Of a stretch of DNA of 64,000 bases, positions 42,769 to 51,853 are shown piece after piece (position 1 is the stretch's first letter; every line of letters begins with the position of its first letter). Origin of the DNA: Nocardioides sp. SLBN-35 (GTDB lineage: Bacteria; Actinomycetota; Actinomycetes; Propionibacteriales; Nocardioidaceae); assembly GCF_006715725.1 (NCBI RefSeq), contig NZ_VFNU01000001.1, positions 1,178,001 through 1,242,000 on the forward strand. The letters are read 5' to 3'. Made by a program: the position numbers and the translations under genes. The notes beneath the pieces were generated by a model. That model was not told the DNA's origin. It ran no database searches and saw only the letters and a list, made by a program, of their open reading frames with translations.

Positions 42769-43776
42769 GTGCAGACACCAGTCGTCATGTTCGTGTTCAA
42801 CCGCCCGGACCTGACCCGACGCACCCTCGCCTCGATCAGGGCAGCCAAGCCGGAGCGGCTGTTCGTGATCGCGGACGGACCCCGGTCGGGCAACGAGAAC
42901 GACGCGCGGCTGTGCGCCGAGGTGCGGGACCTCTTCAGCGAGCTCGACTGGGACTGCGAGGTGCTGCCACGCTTCGCCGAGACCAACCGCGGCCTCGACC
43001 CCAACATCGAGGCCGGGATCGACTGGGTCTTCTCCCAGGTCGACGAGGCGATCTTCCTCGAGGACGACTGCATCGCTGACCCGACCTTCTTCGTCTACTG
43101 CGAGGAGCTCCTCGAGCGCTACCGCGACGACAAGCGGGTCTGGCTGATCTCGGGCGACACCCACGAGGTGCCCGAGTCCTACTTCGGCGACCTGAGCTAC
43201 GACTTCGCGACCTGGGCCAGCATCTGGGGCTGGGCGAGCTGGGCCGACCGGTGGCAGGCCCACCGCAAGCTGTTCGACCGCGTGCACGTCCCGGTCGACC
43301 AGCCCGGCCAGCTCGTCCCGCCGAAGCGCGCGGTGCCGGCGCCGCCCCACCCCGATGCGCTGGTCTCCGAGGCCGGCAAGCGGCACTTCACCAAGGTGTC
43401 CACCGATGTCGACCCCTCGTCGTACTTCTGGGACCACCACTGGTGGGTCACGATCATCAACCAGAACGGCCTGTCCGCCGTCCCGCGACACAACCTGATC
43501 GAGAACGACGGGTACGGCGAGGGCGCGACCAACGTGCGCGCACAGAAGGAGTCGATCCCCGCGCGGGCGCTGGACCTCCCGCTGCGTCACCCGGCCGTCG
43601 TCGAGCGCAACCGGAAGGTCGAGGAGGAGCTCGAGCTGATCATGGTGCGCACGGACAGCTGGATCTCGCGGGTCGCCCGCGCGATCATCCGTCCGCTGTG
43701 GCTGCGTGCGATCGTGCGGAAGATCATCACGCAGCCGGTCATCTGGCGCGTGGTGCGCAAGCTCCTGAACCGCTAG
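42769..43776 (+). CDS. GT-A fold glycosyltransferase (paralogue of 58435)
   Basis: A 335-residue protein starting PVVMFVFNRPDLTRRTL, with the metal-binding-type LEDDC at about residue 100, LLERYRDD and WASIWGWASWADRW; all are repeated in the protein at 58435. This is a GT-A-like family found in polysaccharide loci. The GTG is chosen because AGAGGAG ends 6 bp upstream. The nucleotide donor is unknown. Confidence 0.78.
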   Translation: MQTPVVMFVFNRPDLTRRTLASIRAAKPERLFVIADGPRSGNENDARLCAEVRDLFSELDWDCEVLPRFAETNRGLDPNIEAGIDWVFSQVDEAIFLEDDCIADPTFFVYCEELLERYRDDKRVWLISGDTHEVPESYFGDLSYDFATWASIWGWASWADRWQAHRKLFDRVHVPVDQPGQLVPPKRAVPAPPHPDALVSEAGKRHFTKVSTDVDPSSYFWDHHWWVTIINQNGLSAVPRHNLIENDGYGEGATNVRAQKESIPARALDLPLRHPAVVERNRKVEEELELIMVRTDSWISRVARAIIRPLWLRAIVRKIITQPVIWRVVRKLLNR

Positions 43777-43787
43777 GCGCCGGCCGG

Positions 43788-44681
43788 TCAGCCCTTGCGC
43801 GCCCGTACGTCGAGCACGATCCGCGGCGCGATCGGGCTGGAGACCAGCCGGTCCAGCAGCTTCGCGGCGGGTCGGACCGACCAGGACGGCGGGTTCATCG
43901 AGGCGATGTAGGCCTCGGACGTGAGCGTGTAGCGCAGCCGCGGCTCGGCGACCACGTCGACGAAGCCGAGCCGGGTCAGCTGGGCGGTGATGCTGCGCCG
44001 GGTGTGCAGGATCCAGTGGTGCTGGGCGATCCGGCGGTCCGGGACCTGGCTGGTCCGCCCGCGGGTGGCCCGCTTGACGAGGTGGGCGGCCTGGTCGGCC
44101 GCCGTCCAGTGCGGGGTCTGCAGGAACAGCACCCCGTCGGGGCGCAGCATCGTGTGGATGTCGGCCAGCAGGCCGTCGCCCTCCGTCACGTGGGCCAGCA
44201 CGCACCACAGCGTCACCGCGTCGGCGGTCTCGACGTGACCGAGGGTCTCGAGGTCGCCGAGGTCGAGCGTGACGCCGTGCCGCTCCCGGGCGAGCTCGAC
44301 CGCGCCGGCGACGATCTCGTTGCCGGTGACGTCGTAGCCGAACTCGTCGCGAGCCACGCTGAGGAACTCGCCGTCGCCGGCGCCGATGTCGTAGATCAGC
44401 GGCCGCCGCTCGCCGCGCTCGCCCAGCGCCTCGCCGATCCAGCCGAGCGCCTCGCGCCAGGCGTCGGGCCCGGCGCCCTCCCGCTTGATGTCGACCCAGT
44501 CGCCGTAGTCGTCGGCCGACCACTCCTTCTGGACCACGATCGCGTCCATCCGCTCCTCCGCCAGGTGGTCGGACCAGTAGCGCGCACCGCAGTCACGGCA
44601 GGTGCTGATCCTGCGGCCGGTGGCGCGCGAGGCGACGGCGGTGTGGATGCGGGCGCCTGCGCAGGCAGGGCAGTGGGTCAT
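43788..44681 (-). CDS. Class I SAM methyltransferase with N-terminal zinc ribbon
   Basis: A 297-residue protein. The first 35 residues carry CPAC and CRDC pairs, a probable zinc ribbon. They are followed by the methyltransferase domain with YDIGAGDGEFLSVA (SAM motif I), GNEIV, LWCVLAHV and LRPDGVLFLQTP. Zinc-ribbon methyltransferases of this type are common in sugar C- or O-methylation in polysaccharide and antibiotic clusters. The start at 44681 keeps the first Cys pair at the N-terminus. Confidence 0.83.
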   Translation of the reverse strand: MTHCPACAGARIHTAVASRATGRRISTCRDCGARYWSDHLAEERMDAIVVQKEWSADDYGDWVDIKREGAGPDAWREALGWIGEALGERGERRPLIYDIGAGDGEFLSVARDEFGYDVTGNEIVAGAVELARERHGVTLDLGDLETLGHVETADAVTLWCVLAHVTEGDGLLADIHTMLRPDGVLFLQTPHWTAADQAAHLVKRATRGRTSQVPDRRIAQHHWILHTRRSITAQLTRLGFVDVVAEPRLRYTLTSEAYIASMNPPSWSVRPAAKLLDRLVSSPIAPRIVLDVRARKG

Positions 44682-44748
44682 GCACGACTCCGGTGGGGGC
44701 GAGGGGCGAGCTGGGTGATGGACGGACGGTAGTACAGCAGGTCGACGC

Positions 44749-45804
44749 TCACCGCAGGCCGGAACGGACCACTTCCGCCGTACGACGCCACGTGAACGCC
44801 TCGGCGAAGGCCCGGCCCTCCGCGAGCCGGTCGGCGGAGAGCTCACTGGCGCGGCCCATGGCGACCGCGAGGTCGGCCGGCCTCGTCGAGGCGGTCACGA
44901 CGGCGTACCCGCCGGTGACCTCGGCCAGCGCGGGGTCGTCGGACACGACGGTGGGGATGCCGAGCCGCAGCGCCTCGGCCGCGGGCAGGCCGAAGCCCTC
45001 GAAGTCGGACGGGAACACGACCATGCCGGCGCCGGCGAAGCACGCGCCGAAGGCGTCGTCGTCCAGCCATGGCATCAGCTCGACGCTGTCGGTGCTGCCG
45101 AGCCGGTCGACCTGCGCCTGCGCCGCCTCGCGGTCGGCGCGACCCATGCCGACCAGGCGCAGGACCCACCCGGGGTGGGCGGCGACGAACTCGGCCCAGC
45201 CGGCGATGACGGCGTCGGCGTTCTTGTTGCCGAAGTGGCCGAAGGCCAGTGCATAGGGCCGCTCGCCCGGCTCGGGCCGGGGCCAGGCGAGGGCGTGGTC
45301 CGAGCCGAGGGCGGCCGTGACGGCCGCACGGCCCAGGCGCGGGTGGCGGCGGCGCAGGTCGTCGCGGCTGCGGTCGGAGATGCAGAAGATGCCGTCGGCC
45401 AGGTGCATGCTCCACGCCCACGAGAGGCGGCGCGCGACCCGGGTCCGGAGGGAGAACTGCTCGGGTCGCAGCTCGTGGCGCAGGTCGTAGAAGATCAGGC
45501 CGCGGGGCTGCCGGGTGCCCAGCAGGCTGCTCGCCGGGGCCGAGCTGAGCACCGCGTCGACATCCAGCGCCCGGGCCGCACGTCGTACGGCGCCCGAGCG
45601 GGACCAGAGCTTGCCGAGCGGGCCCGACGCGGGCAGCTCGGTGACCCGGACCCCCGCAGGAGTGGCGAATCGCTCGCTGTCGGGACCGAGCAGGACAGTG
45701 AGCTCGTCGTCGGGGAAGGCCTCGGTCCACCCGCGAACCAGGTGCTGAACGACGATCGAGACACTTCCGGGGCGGGCAAGGATCGCATCCACCAGCACAT
45801 GCAC
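44749..45804 (-). CDS. Glycosyltransferase family 4
   Basis: A 351-residue GT-B enzyme. It starts [15 protein letters not shown] and has [23 protein letters not shown] and the donor-binding [16 protein letters not shown], the E-x7-E-like GT4 motif. The GTG at 45804 is only 24 bp from the divergent gmd start. No ribosome site is visible; TATCGT on the minus strand (45818-45813) ends 8 bp upstream, so a leaderless message is likely. Confidence 0.85.
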   Translation of the reverse strand: MHVLVDAILARPGSVSIVVQHLVRGWTEAFPDDELTVLLGPDSERFATPAGVRVTELPASGPLGKLWSRSGAVRRAARALDVDAVLSSAPASSLLGTRQPRGLIFYDLRHELRPEQFSLRTRVARRLSWAWSMHLADGIFCISDRSRDDLRRRHPRLGRAAVTAALGSDHALAWPRPEPGERPYALAFGHFGNKNADAVIAGWAEFVAAHPGWVLRLVGMGRADREAAQAQVDRLGSTDSVELMPWLDDDAFGACFAGAGMVVFPSDFEGFGLPAAEALRLGIPTVVSDDPALAEVTGGYAVVTASTRPADLAVAMGRASELSADRLAEGRAFAEAFTWRRTAEVVRSGLR

Positions 45805-45812
45805 GGTCAGCG

Positions 45813-45820
45813 ACGATACT
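45813..45820. promoter_or_regulatory. Overlapping opposed -10 elements between GT4 and gmd
   Basis: ACGATACT reads GATACT on the plus strand (45815-45820) and TATCGT on the minus strand (45818-45813). Each ends 8 bp before its start codon (45829 plus; 45804 minus). It is a second case, with 16088, of symmetric leaderless divergent promoters sharing -10 bases. Confidence 0.5.
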
Positions 45821-45828
45821 GTGCCCCC

Positions 45829-46824
45829 GTGACCAAGCGTGCTCTCATCACCGGAATCACCGGTCAGGACGGTTCTTATCTCGCGGAGCTGCTGCTCTCG
45901 AAGGGATACGAGGTGCACGGACTGGTCCGTCGGTCGTCGACCCTGAACCGCAGCCGGATCGATCACCTGCACGGAACCGCGGACCTCCACCTGCACTACG
46001 GCGACCTGACCGACGGTGTCAGCCTCAGCAACCAGCTGCGCGAGATCGAGCCCCACGAGGTCTACAACCTGGGGGCGCAGAGCCACGTCAAGGTGTCCTT
46101 CGAGCTCCCGGAGTACACCGCCTCGACCGACGCCGTCGGCACGCTGCGGCTGCTCGAGGCGATCCGCGCCGCCGGGCTGGACTGCCGGTTCTACCAGGCC
46201 TCCACCTCCGAGATGTTCGGCGCGACCCCGCCGCCGCAGAACGAGTCGACGGTCTTCTACCCGCGTTCGCCGTACGGCGCCGCGAAGCTCTACTCGCACT
46301 GGGTGACTGTCAACTACCGCGAGGCCTACGACCTGTTCGCGGTGTCCGGGATCCTGTTCAACCACGAGTCGCCGCGCCGCGGCGAGAGCTTCGTGACCCG
46401 CAAGATCACGCTCGGCGTCGCCTCGGTCAAGCTCGGCATCGCCGACCACCTCGACCTCGGCAACCTCGAGGCGATCCGCGACTGGGGCTACGCACCCGAG
46501 TACGTCGAGGGCATGTGGCGGATGCTGCAGCAGGACGAGCCGCAGGACTACGTCCTCGCCACCGGCACCGGCACGACGGTGCGCGAGTTCTGCCAGTACG
46601 CCTTCGCGCACGCGGGCCTGAACTGGGAGGACCACGTCCGCTACGACAAGAGCTTCGAGCGCCCCACCGAGGTCGACGCCCTCATCGGCGACGCGTCGAA
46701 GGCCGAGGAGGTCCTCGGCTGGCGCGCGCAGACGCACGCCAAGGGCCTGGCCGAGCTGATGGTGGACGCCGACATCGAGCACCTCGGCCGCCTGGTCCAG
46801 CACCGCAAGGAGATCGACGGATGA
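45829..46824 (+). CDS. gmd: GDP-mannose 4,6-dehydratase
   Basis: A 331-residue Gmd with [64 protein letters not shown] (catalytic Tyr-x-x-x-Lys), [18 protein letters not shown] and [14 protein letters not shown]. It converts GDP-D-mannose to GDP-4-keto-6-deoxymannose, precursor of GDP-fucose, GDP-rhamnose or related sugars. No dedicated GDP-fucose synthase is evident; a nearby SDR may do the next step. Its stop overlaps the FkbM gene. Confidence 0.93.
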   Translation: MTKRALITGITGQDGSYLAELLLSKGYEVHGLVRRSSTLNRSRIDHLHGTADLHLHYGDLTDGVSLSNQLREIEPHEVYNLGAQSHVKVSFELPEYTASTDAVGTLRLLEAIRAAGLDCRFYQASTSEMFGATPPPQNESTVFYPRSPYGAAKLYSHWVTVNYREAYDLFAVSGILFNHESPRRGESFVTRKITLGVASVKLGIADHLDLGNLEAIRDWGYAPEYVEGMWRMLQQDEPQDYVLATGTGTTVREFCQYAFAHAGLNWEDHVRYDKSFERPTEVDALIGDASKAEEVLGWRAQTHAKGLAELMVDADIEHLGRLVQHRKEIDG

Positions 46825-47711
46825 TGGGCCCCGGCATGGCGGTCTCGACCGCGAAGCGTCGCCTGGGCTGGTTGATCCGCGACCGGTTCCCGTTCCGCCC
46901 GGTCGTGCGTGACGTCCAGGGCGTCACGCTGGTCCTGCCCTGGTCGCACCGGCTGCCCGACTACGCGCGGTGGGGCCCGACGTACGGCCAGAACCTGGTG
47001 GAGCTGGCGCGCCTGGTCGCCGAGTCCTCGCCGCTGACCGTCCTCGACGTCGGTGCCAACGTCGGCGACTCGACCGTGCAGATCCTCAACGCCGCCGACG
47101 GCCGGGTGCTCTGCATCGAGGCGGACCCGGCGTACCTGGAGTTCCTGCACCGCAACGTCGACGGCGACAAGCGGGTCTCGGTCGTCGAGGCGCTGCTGTC
47201 GGTCGACGACGAGCAGACCGCCCGCACCGCTGTCCGCACCGGCGGCACGACCCGGTTCGCCGAGGGCGGCGACGCCGACGCGATGCCGATGGTCTCGCCG
47301 AGCCGGCTGCGCGCCGAGCACCCGGACTTCGACCGGCTGCGGCTGGTCAAGTCCGACACCGACGGGTACGACGTCGTGCTGGTGCCCGCAGTCGCCGAGG
47401 CCTGGGCCGACGCGCACCCGATCCTGTTCTTCGAGTACGACCCCTACCTGACCCGGATCGCCGGCCACGACCCGGCCGCGGTCTGGGCGCGGCTGGCGGA
47501 GCTGGGCTACCGCGACGTCGCGGTCTGGGACAACGGCGCGACGCCGGTCGGCCGCACCACGACCGCCGAGGCGGGCCGCCACGGTGCGGTCCTCGACGTG
47601 GCGAGCAACCAGCGCAACCGGGGCCGCACGTACTGGGACGTCGCCGTCGTGCACGCCGACGACCTCGCCGGACAGGCCGCGATCGAGCAGCTGGTGCCGG
47701 GCCTGATCTGA
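46821..47711 (+). CDS. FkbM-family methyltransferase
   Basis: A 296-residue protein with the FkbM fold: [16 protein letters not shown] (SAM site), [22 protein letters not shown] and FFEYDPYL. FkbM enzymes O-methylate sugars and polyketides. The ATG overlaps the gmd stop, so methylation of a Gmd-derived sugar is plausible. It is followed by a repeat array shared with the 2564 locus. Confidence 0.85.
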   Translation: MMGPGMAVSTAKRRLGWLIRDRFPFRPVVRDVQGVTLVLPWSHRLPDYARWGPTYGQNLVELARLVAESSPLTVLDVGANVGDSTVQILNAADGRVLCIEADPAYLEFLHRNVDGDKRVSVVEALLSVDDEQTARTAVRTGGTTRFAEGGDADAMPMVSPSRLRAEHPDFDRLRLVKSDTDGYDVVLVPAVAEAWADAHPILFFEYDPYLTRIAGHDPAAVWARLAELGYRDVAVWDNGATPVGRTTTAEAGRHGAVLDVASNQRNRGRTYWDVAVVHADDLAGQAAIEQLVPGLI

Positions 47712-47754
47712 GCGCCTCGGCGGTCGGGCCCGGGTCGGCTCATCCCGATGCCCC

Positions 47755-47862
47755 GTTGAGTTGCCCCATCCTCGTCGTTGAGTTGCCCCATCCTCGTCGT
47801 TGAGTTGCCGGGAACTCACCGTTGAGATCGGCAACTCAACGGTGCGAAAGCGGCAACTCAAC
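47755..47862. repeat. 22-bp direct-plus-inverted repeat array between convergent genes (family 1, locus B)
   Basis: Three direct 22-bp units beginning GTTGAGTTGCC (47755, 47777, 47799), the core GTTGAGATCGGCAACTCAAC (47821-47840, identical to 2718-2737), and one inverted unit ending CGGCAACTCAAC (47841-47862). It lies between genes ending at 47711 and 47876, again convergent. Copy number differs from locus A (7 direct, 3 inverted). Confidence 0.92.
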
Positions 47863-47875
47863 GGCCGGGGGGCGC

Positions 47876-48529
47876 TCAGCGCCAGGTCACGTCGCGGCGG
47901 ATGATCTTGGCGGGCACCCCGCCGACCAGGCAGCCCGGCTCGGTGATCGACGAGGTGACCACGGACCCGCCGGCGACGATGCAGCCGTCGGCGATCCGCA
48001 CGCCCTTGTAGATCTGGGCGTGGCTGCCGATCCAGACCCGGTCGCCGATCGTGATGTCGGGGGCGGTGCCGCGCTCCTCGGACTCGCCGGCGGCGAGGTG
48101 GCGGTGGAAGTCGTCGTCGAGCAGCTGCACCCGCCAGCCGATCGCGCAGCCCGCGCCGATCGTGATGCCGCTGTTGCTGACCAGCAGGCCGTCGGGCGAG
48201 AAGTAGGTGCGCGCGCCCACCGAGACGGTGGAGTCCGGCCCGATGTCCCAGCGGTTGCCGGTCGCCACGGTCACGTTGCCGCCGAGCCGGAGGCGGCCCC
48301 GGACCCGGATGATCGACCACTCGTGGCCGGTGAGGAAGCCGTAGTAGTTGACGCCGAGGCGCAGCCGGGCGCCCTCGGCGACCTCGATCCGGCGGCGGCC
48401 GACGATCCGGAACCGGCGGCCGACCAGCACCGTGCCGTGCATGCTCAGCCTCGCGAGGAGGGTGCGGACGTACGAGACGCGGAACGGGCCGACGGCCAGC
48501 CCGCGCACGGCGTCGACGCGCTCGCTCAT
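47876..48529 (-). CDS. Hexapeptide-repeat acyltransferase (LbetaH, acetyltransferase type)
   Basis: A 217-residue left-handed beta-helix protein with many [LIV]-G-x4 turns: IGPDSTVSVGARTYFSPDG, ITIGAGCAIGWRV, ITIGDRVWIGSHAQIYKGV and the IVAGGSVVTSSI end, plus a DDDFHRH loop that includes the likely catalytic His. The C-terminal PAKIIR is typical of xenobiotic/NodL/WcaF-type acetyltransferases. It probably acetylates a glycan sugar. Its ATG overlaps the SGNH hydrolase stop. Confidence 0.88.
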   Translation of the reverse strand: MSERVDAVRGLAVGPFRVSYVRTLLARLSMHGTVLVGRRFRIVGRRRIEVAEGARLRLGVNYYGFLTGHEWSIIRVRGRLRLGGNVTVATGNRWDIGPDSTVSVGARTYFSPDGLLVSNSGITIGAGCAIGWRVQLLDDDFHRHLAAGESEERGTAPDITIGDRVWIGSHAQIYKGVRIADGCIVAGGSVVTSSITEPGCLVGGVPAKIIRRDVTWR

Positions 48530-49260
48530 GGCGTGTGCTCGAGGAGCCGGCGCAGGGCTGCCTGGGCGACCTCGCGACCGGCGTCGTTGGGATGGACGCC
48601 GTCGGTGTGGAGCTCGGCGCGGAACCAGCCGTCGTCGTCCGACAGGTCGTCGGTGGCGTCGAGCAGGACGAGCCGCGGCGTCGCCGACGAGGAGGCGGCG
48701 AGCTCCTCGACCAGCTGCTTGCGCAGGACCCCGTGAGTGGCGAGCCGCTCCTCGTTGGTGCCGCGCACGGGGAACGACTCGTGGACGAACTGCTGGGTGG
48801 CCGGCGGGACCGGGACCATCACCACGCCGAGCGGCGAGCCGAGGTCGCGCAGCAGGCCACGGAGCCGGTCGACGTACGCCGCCACGAAGTCCACGTCGCC
48901 ACCGGCCATCACGCGAGGGGCCAGGTGGCAGCGGATGTCGATCTCGCCAAGGCTGAAGATCCACACGACGTCGCGGTTGCCCGGCAGCCGGCCGAGCAGC
49001 CGGGCGGCGCGGTGCAGGGCAGGGGTGAAGTCGTCGCGCGCGACGGAGTACATCAGCCGCGGCCCGAGGTGCCAGACCCAGCACCGCTCGACGGTGCTCC
49101 CCACGCCGAGCGCGGGGAACCGGTCGCCGCCGAAGAAGGCGGCGTTGGACTCGCCCAGCCACACCTGGTCGACCTGGCCCCGGGAGATCGCCCGGGCCAT
49201 CCGCGCGAGCCCGATCCAGGCCAGCAGGTGGGCCCGGACGACCCGGAGCCGGTGCTTCAC
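48526..49260 (-). CDS. SGNH/GDSL hydrolase
   Basis: A 244-residue protein with an N-terminal helical segment, WLGESNAAFF (nucleophile Ser in the block I position), SLGEIDIR and the C-terminal DGVHPND block whose Asp and His complete the triad. SGNH enzymes in polysaccharide loci add or remove acyl groups. Its partner is the hexapeptide acyltransferase encoded directly downstream, and its start overlaps the methyltransferase-like gene upstream. No signal peptide is obvious. Confidence 0.8.
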   Translation of the reverse strand: MKHRLRVVRAHLLAWIGLARMARAISRGQVDQVWLGESNAAFFGGDRFPALGVGSTVERCWVWHLGPRLMYSVARDDFTPALHRAARLLGRLPGNRDVVWIFSLGEIDIRCHLAPRVMAGGDVDFVAAYVDRLRGLLRDLGSPLGVVMVPVPPATQQFVHESFPVRGTNEERLATHGVLRKQLVEELAASSSATPRLVLLDATDDLSDDDGWFRAELHTDGVHPNDAGREVAQAALRRLLEHTP

Positions 49261-50216
49261 GCCCTGCCTCTGGCGCCGACGGCGGTCGCGACCGTGGTCT
49301 CGGTGCCGGTGGTCACGTCGATGACCGGGAGGTCGCCAATGAGTGCGAGGCGCTCGGCGACGCTCCGGTTGCGCGACAGGGTGCCGTCGGGGTTGCGACC
49401 GGTGAGGAACCGGCTCTCGCGGTAGCCGCTCGCGGCGGTCTGCGCGGGCAGGTCGCCGGCGACGTCCTCACGAACGAAGAAGGCGTTGGCGCCGTTGCTG
49501 GCGCACCCGACGAAACGGTAGCCGCGCTGGCTCCCGAGGTGGACCAGGGCGCCCAGCGAGGCACCGAAGTAGAGCTGGGAGAAGTGGGCATCGGAGTTCA
49601 CGAACGCCGGGTCGTAGGGCACGGTGATCGCGGCCTCGGGCCCGAGGAGGGCGTTGTACTCCGCCACGACGATGGCGGGATCGACCACGTCGATCGCGTT
49701 CCACAGCCAGTAGTCGATGCCGTCGACGTCGACGGACAGCAGCCCGATCCGCCCGTTCAGGCCGGCGTCGCCGATCAGCTGGTTGACGTTCTCGCGGGTC
49801 ACGAAGGCCGACACCGGCTCGACGTCGTAGCGCCAGCTGAGCCCGGAGCCCAGGACGAAGCGGACGTGGTCCTCGCCGCCGTCGATCACGACGCCGCGCC
49901 AGTTGTCGTTCTGCAGCAGGAACCGGGTGTTGGACTCGCGGTAGTCGCCGGTCCCGATCTCCACGAAGGTCGTCTCCGCGGGATCGACGGCACGCACCAG
50001 GTGCTGGATGATCCCGTCCTCGCCGAACTGGGAGAACACCTTGAACTCGGCGTCCTGCAGCCGCTGCGGGCGGCGCAGGTCGAGCAGGTGGCTCTCCAGC
50101 CGGCCGATGGCCAGCCGGATCTCGTCCTGCTCGCCGCGCACCCGCTGGATGAGGTGCCGGGCGCCGGGTGCGGAGGCCAGACGTCGCAGGGAGCTGTAGG
50201 CGAAGTCAGACGGCAA
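49257..50216 (-). CDS. FkbM-like methyltransferase-fold protein
   Basis: A 319-residue protein. FSQFGEDGIIQHL, FVEIGTGDYRESNTRFLL and LSVDVDGIDYWLW are seen, resembling the SAM site and acidic strand of FkbM-like proteins found in polysaccharide clusters. The TTG start has GGAGG 4 bp upstream (50221-50225). First in a three-gene operon with SGNH hydrolase and acyltransferase. The substrate is unknown. Confidence 0.75.
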   Translation of the reverse strand: MPSDFAYSSLRRLASAPGARHLIQRVRGEQDEIRLAIGRLESHLLDLRRPQRLQDAEFKVFSQFGEDGIIQHLVRAVDPAETTFVEIGTGDYRESNTRFLLQNDNWRGVVIDGGEDHVRFVLGSGLSWRYDVEPVSAFVTRENVNQLIGDAGLNGRIGLLSVDVDGIDYWLWNAIDVVDPAIVVAEYNALLGPEAAITVPYDPAFVNSDAHFSQLYFGASLGALVHLGSQRGYRFVGCASNGANAFFVREDVAGDLPAQTAASGYRESRFLTGRNPDGTLSRNRSVAERLALIGDLPVIDVTTGTETTVATAVGARGRA

Positions 50217-50319
50217 CGGACCTCCAGGCCTTGGGTGCCGGCCTCGGTCGGCCAGCGATCGTGCGGAGAATAACGGACGGCGGTGGGCGCCGGTGGACGA
50301 ACGGACCGGTCGGCCGTGG

Positions 50320-51714
50320 TCAGGACTCGGGTCCGGCCATGCCGCGCAGGGTCTTGGTGCCCTTGGTCGCCAGCTCCTCCACCAGGGCGATGCTGCGCGG
50401 TCGCCAGGCCGGCGGCAGGTCGGCCACGGCGGCGCGCACCTCCCGCTTGAGCGCCTCGGCGTCGGCTGCCGCGAGCTCGCCGACGGGCACCACCTCGGTC
50501 GCGACGATCGCGCCGGTCAGCCGGTTGGGCCGGCCGAAGACGCGGGCCATCGAGACCCCCGGCAGGGCGGCGATCCGCTCCTCGACAGGCAACGGGTGGA
50601 CCTTGACCCCGCCGACGTTGATCACGTCGGAGTTGCGGCCGCGGAAGAGCACCCGGTCCTCGACCACCTCGGCCAGGTCGCCGGTGGCGACCCAGCCGTC
50701 CTCCTCCGCGGGCGTGTCGGAGCGGTCGCCGGCGTACCCGCTCATCCCGGTGCCCGCGCGCACCCACAGCTGTCCCTCGACCACCCGCAGCAGGCCGTCG
50801 GGGTTCTCCGGACTCCACAGGCTCGCGACCGAGAGCCCCGGGCGTCCGTCGCCGACGGAGGCGATCGAGCCGAACTCGGTGGACGCGTAGACCTGCGAGA
50901 TCCGGGTGTCCGGGAACGCGGCCCGGAGCTCGGCCAGCAGGTCCGGCGAGCTCGCCTCGCCGCCGAGCGTGATCTGCGTCAACGGGGGGAGCGCGACGCC
51001 CCGGCCGCGGGCCTCGGCGAGCAGGAAGCGCCAGTACGTCGGCGTCGCGCTCACGCAGTCGAGCCGCTGGCCGAGCAGGGCGTCGAGGCCGTCGCGCGGC
51101 TGGCGCGGGAAGGGGGCGACCAGGGTGCCCTGGATCGCCATGACGTGCTGGAGCACCTGGATCCCCGCGAACTGCTGGGGGCCGTAGGCCAGCAGCCAGT
51201 GCTGCCCGGGACGAGGCGTGGCGTCGCGCGTGGTGCGGGCGAGCACCGACCAGTCGTGACGGGCGGCCTTCGGCAGGCCGGTGGTGCCGGTGGTGCGGAT
51301 CAGGATCGGCTGATCAGCGGCCTCGGCGGCCTCGGCGGCCTCGGTGACCGGGCCCTCCGCGACCAGCTCGTCGGGCCCGACCACCCGGAGGCCGTCGCCG
51401 GCCAGCTCCTCGCGTCGCGACACGACGACCGTGTGACCCAACGCCTCGGCCTGCTCCCGGAACTGCGCGGCGTCGATGTCGGGCTGGTACTGGCACGGCT
51501 CGGCGCCGACGAGCGCGGCCCCGGCCAGCAGCGTGAGCACCCGGCCGGCGTCCGGCTCGACGACCGCGAACCGGTCGATGCCGCGGGACCGGAGGGCGGC
51601 GCCCACGGACCGGGCGGCGGCCAGCAGGTCGGCGTACGACGTGGTGGCCTCGGTGGTGATCACCGCCGGCTGGTCCGGCACTGCGGCGGCGGCTCGTTCG
51701 AGCAGGCGGATCAT
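50320..51714 (-). CDS. AMP-dependent acyl/aminoacyl ligase (stand-alone adenylation enzyme)
   Basis: A 464-residue ANL-superfamily protein. The P-loop LIRTTGTTGLPKA, QVYASTEFGSIAS, GWVATGDLAEVVEDRVLFRGR and a final KGTKTLRG Lys-rich loop (the catalytic Lys is in this position) give a complete adenylation enzyme, slightly shorter than the usual 500-550. It activates a carboxylic acid as acyl-AMP. It is 139 bp from a divergent condensation-like gene, and an ACP lies nearby, so loading of ACP is plausible. Confidence 0.82.
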   Translation of the reverse strand: MIRLLERAAAAVPDQPAVITTEATTSYADLLAAARSVGAALRSRGIDRFAVVEPDAGRVLTLLAGAALVGAEPCQYQPDIDAAQFREQAEALGHTVVVSRREELAGDGLRVVGPDELVAEGPVTEAAEAAEAADQPILIRTTGTTGLPKAARHDWSVLARTTRDATPRPGQHWLLAYGPQQFAGIQVLQHVMAIQGTLVAPFPRQPRDGLDALLGQRLDCVSATPTYWRFLLAEARGRGVALPPLTQITLGGEASSPDLLAELRAAFPDTRISQVYASTEFGSIASVGDGRPGLSVASLWSPENPDGLLRVVEGQLWVRAGTGMSGYAGDRSDTPAEEDGWVATGDLAEVVEDRVLFRGRNSDVINVGGVKVHPLPVEERIAALPGVSMARVFGRPNRLTGAIVATEVVPVGELAAADAEALKREVRAAVADLPPAWRPRSIALVEELATKGTKTLRGMAGPES

Positions 51715-51853
51715 GGCGCCAGTATGGCCGAGCACCGGCGGACGGGTGCGCCGGATGGGAGGATCGTGACGCTTGTCCCGTGCGAGCGTTGGGCAGGAAG
51801 CCGGTGCTGACCGCACCGGGCGACGAACCGGGCGACGAAGAGGAGTGGCAGGC

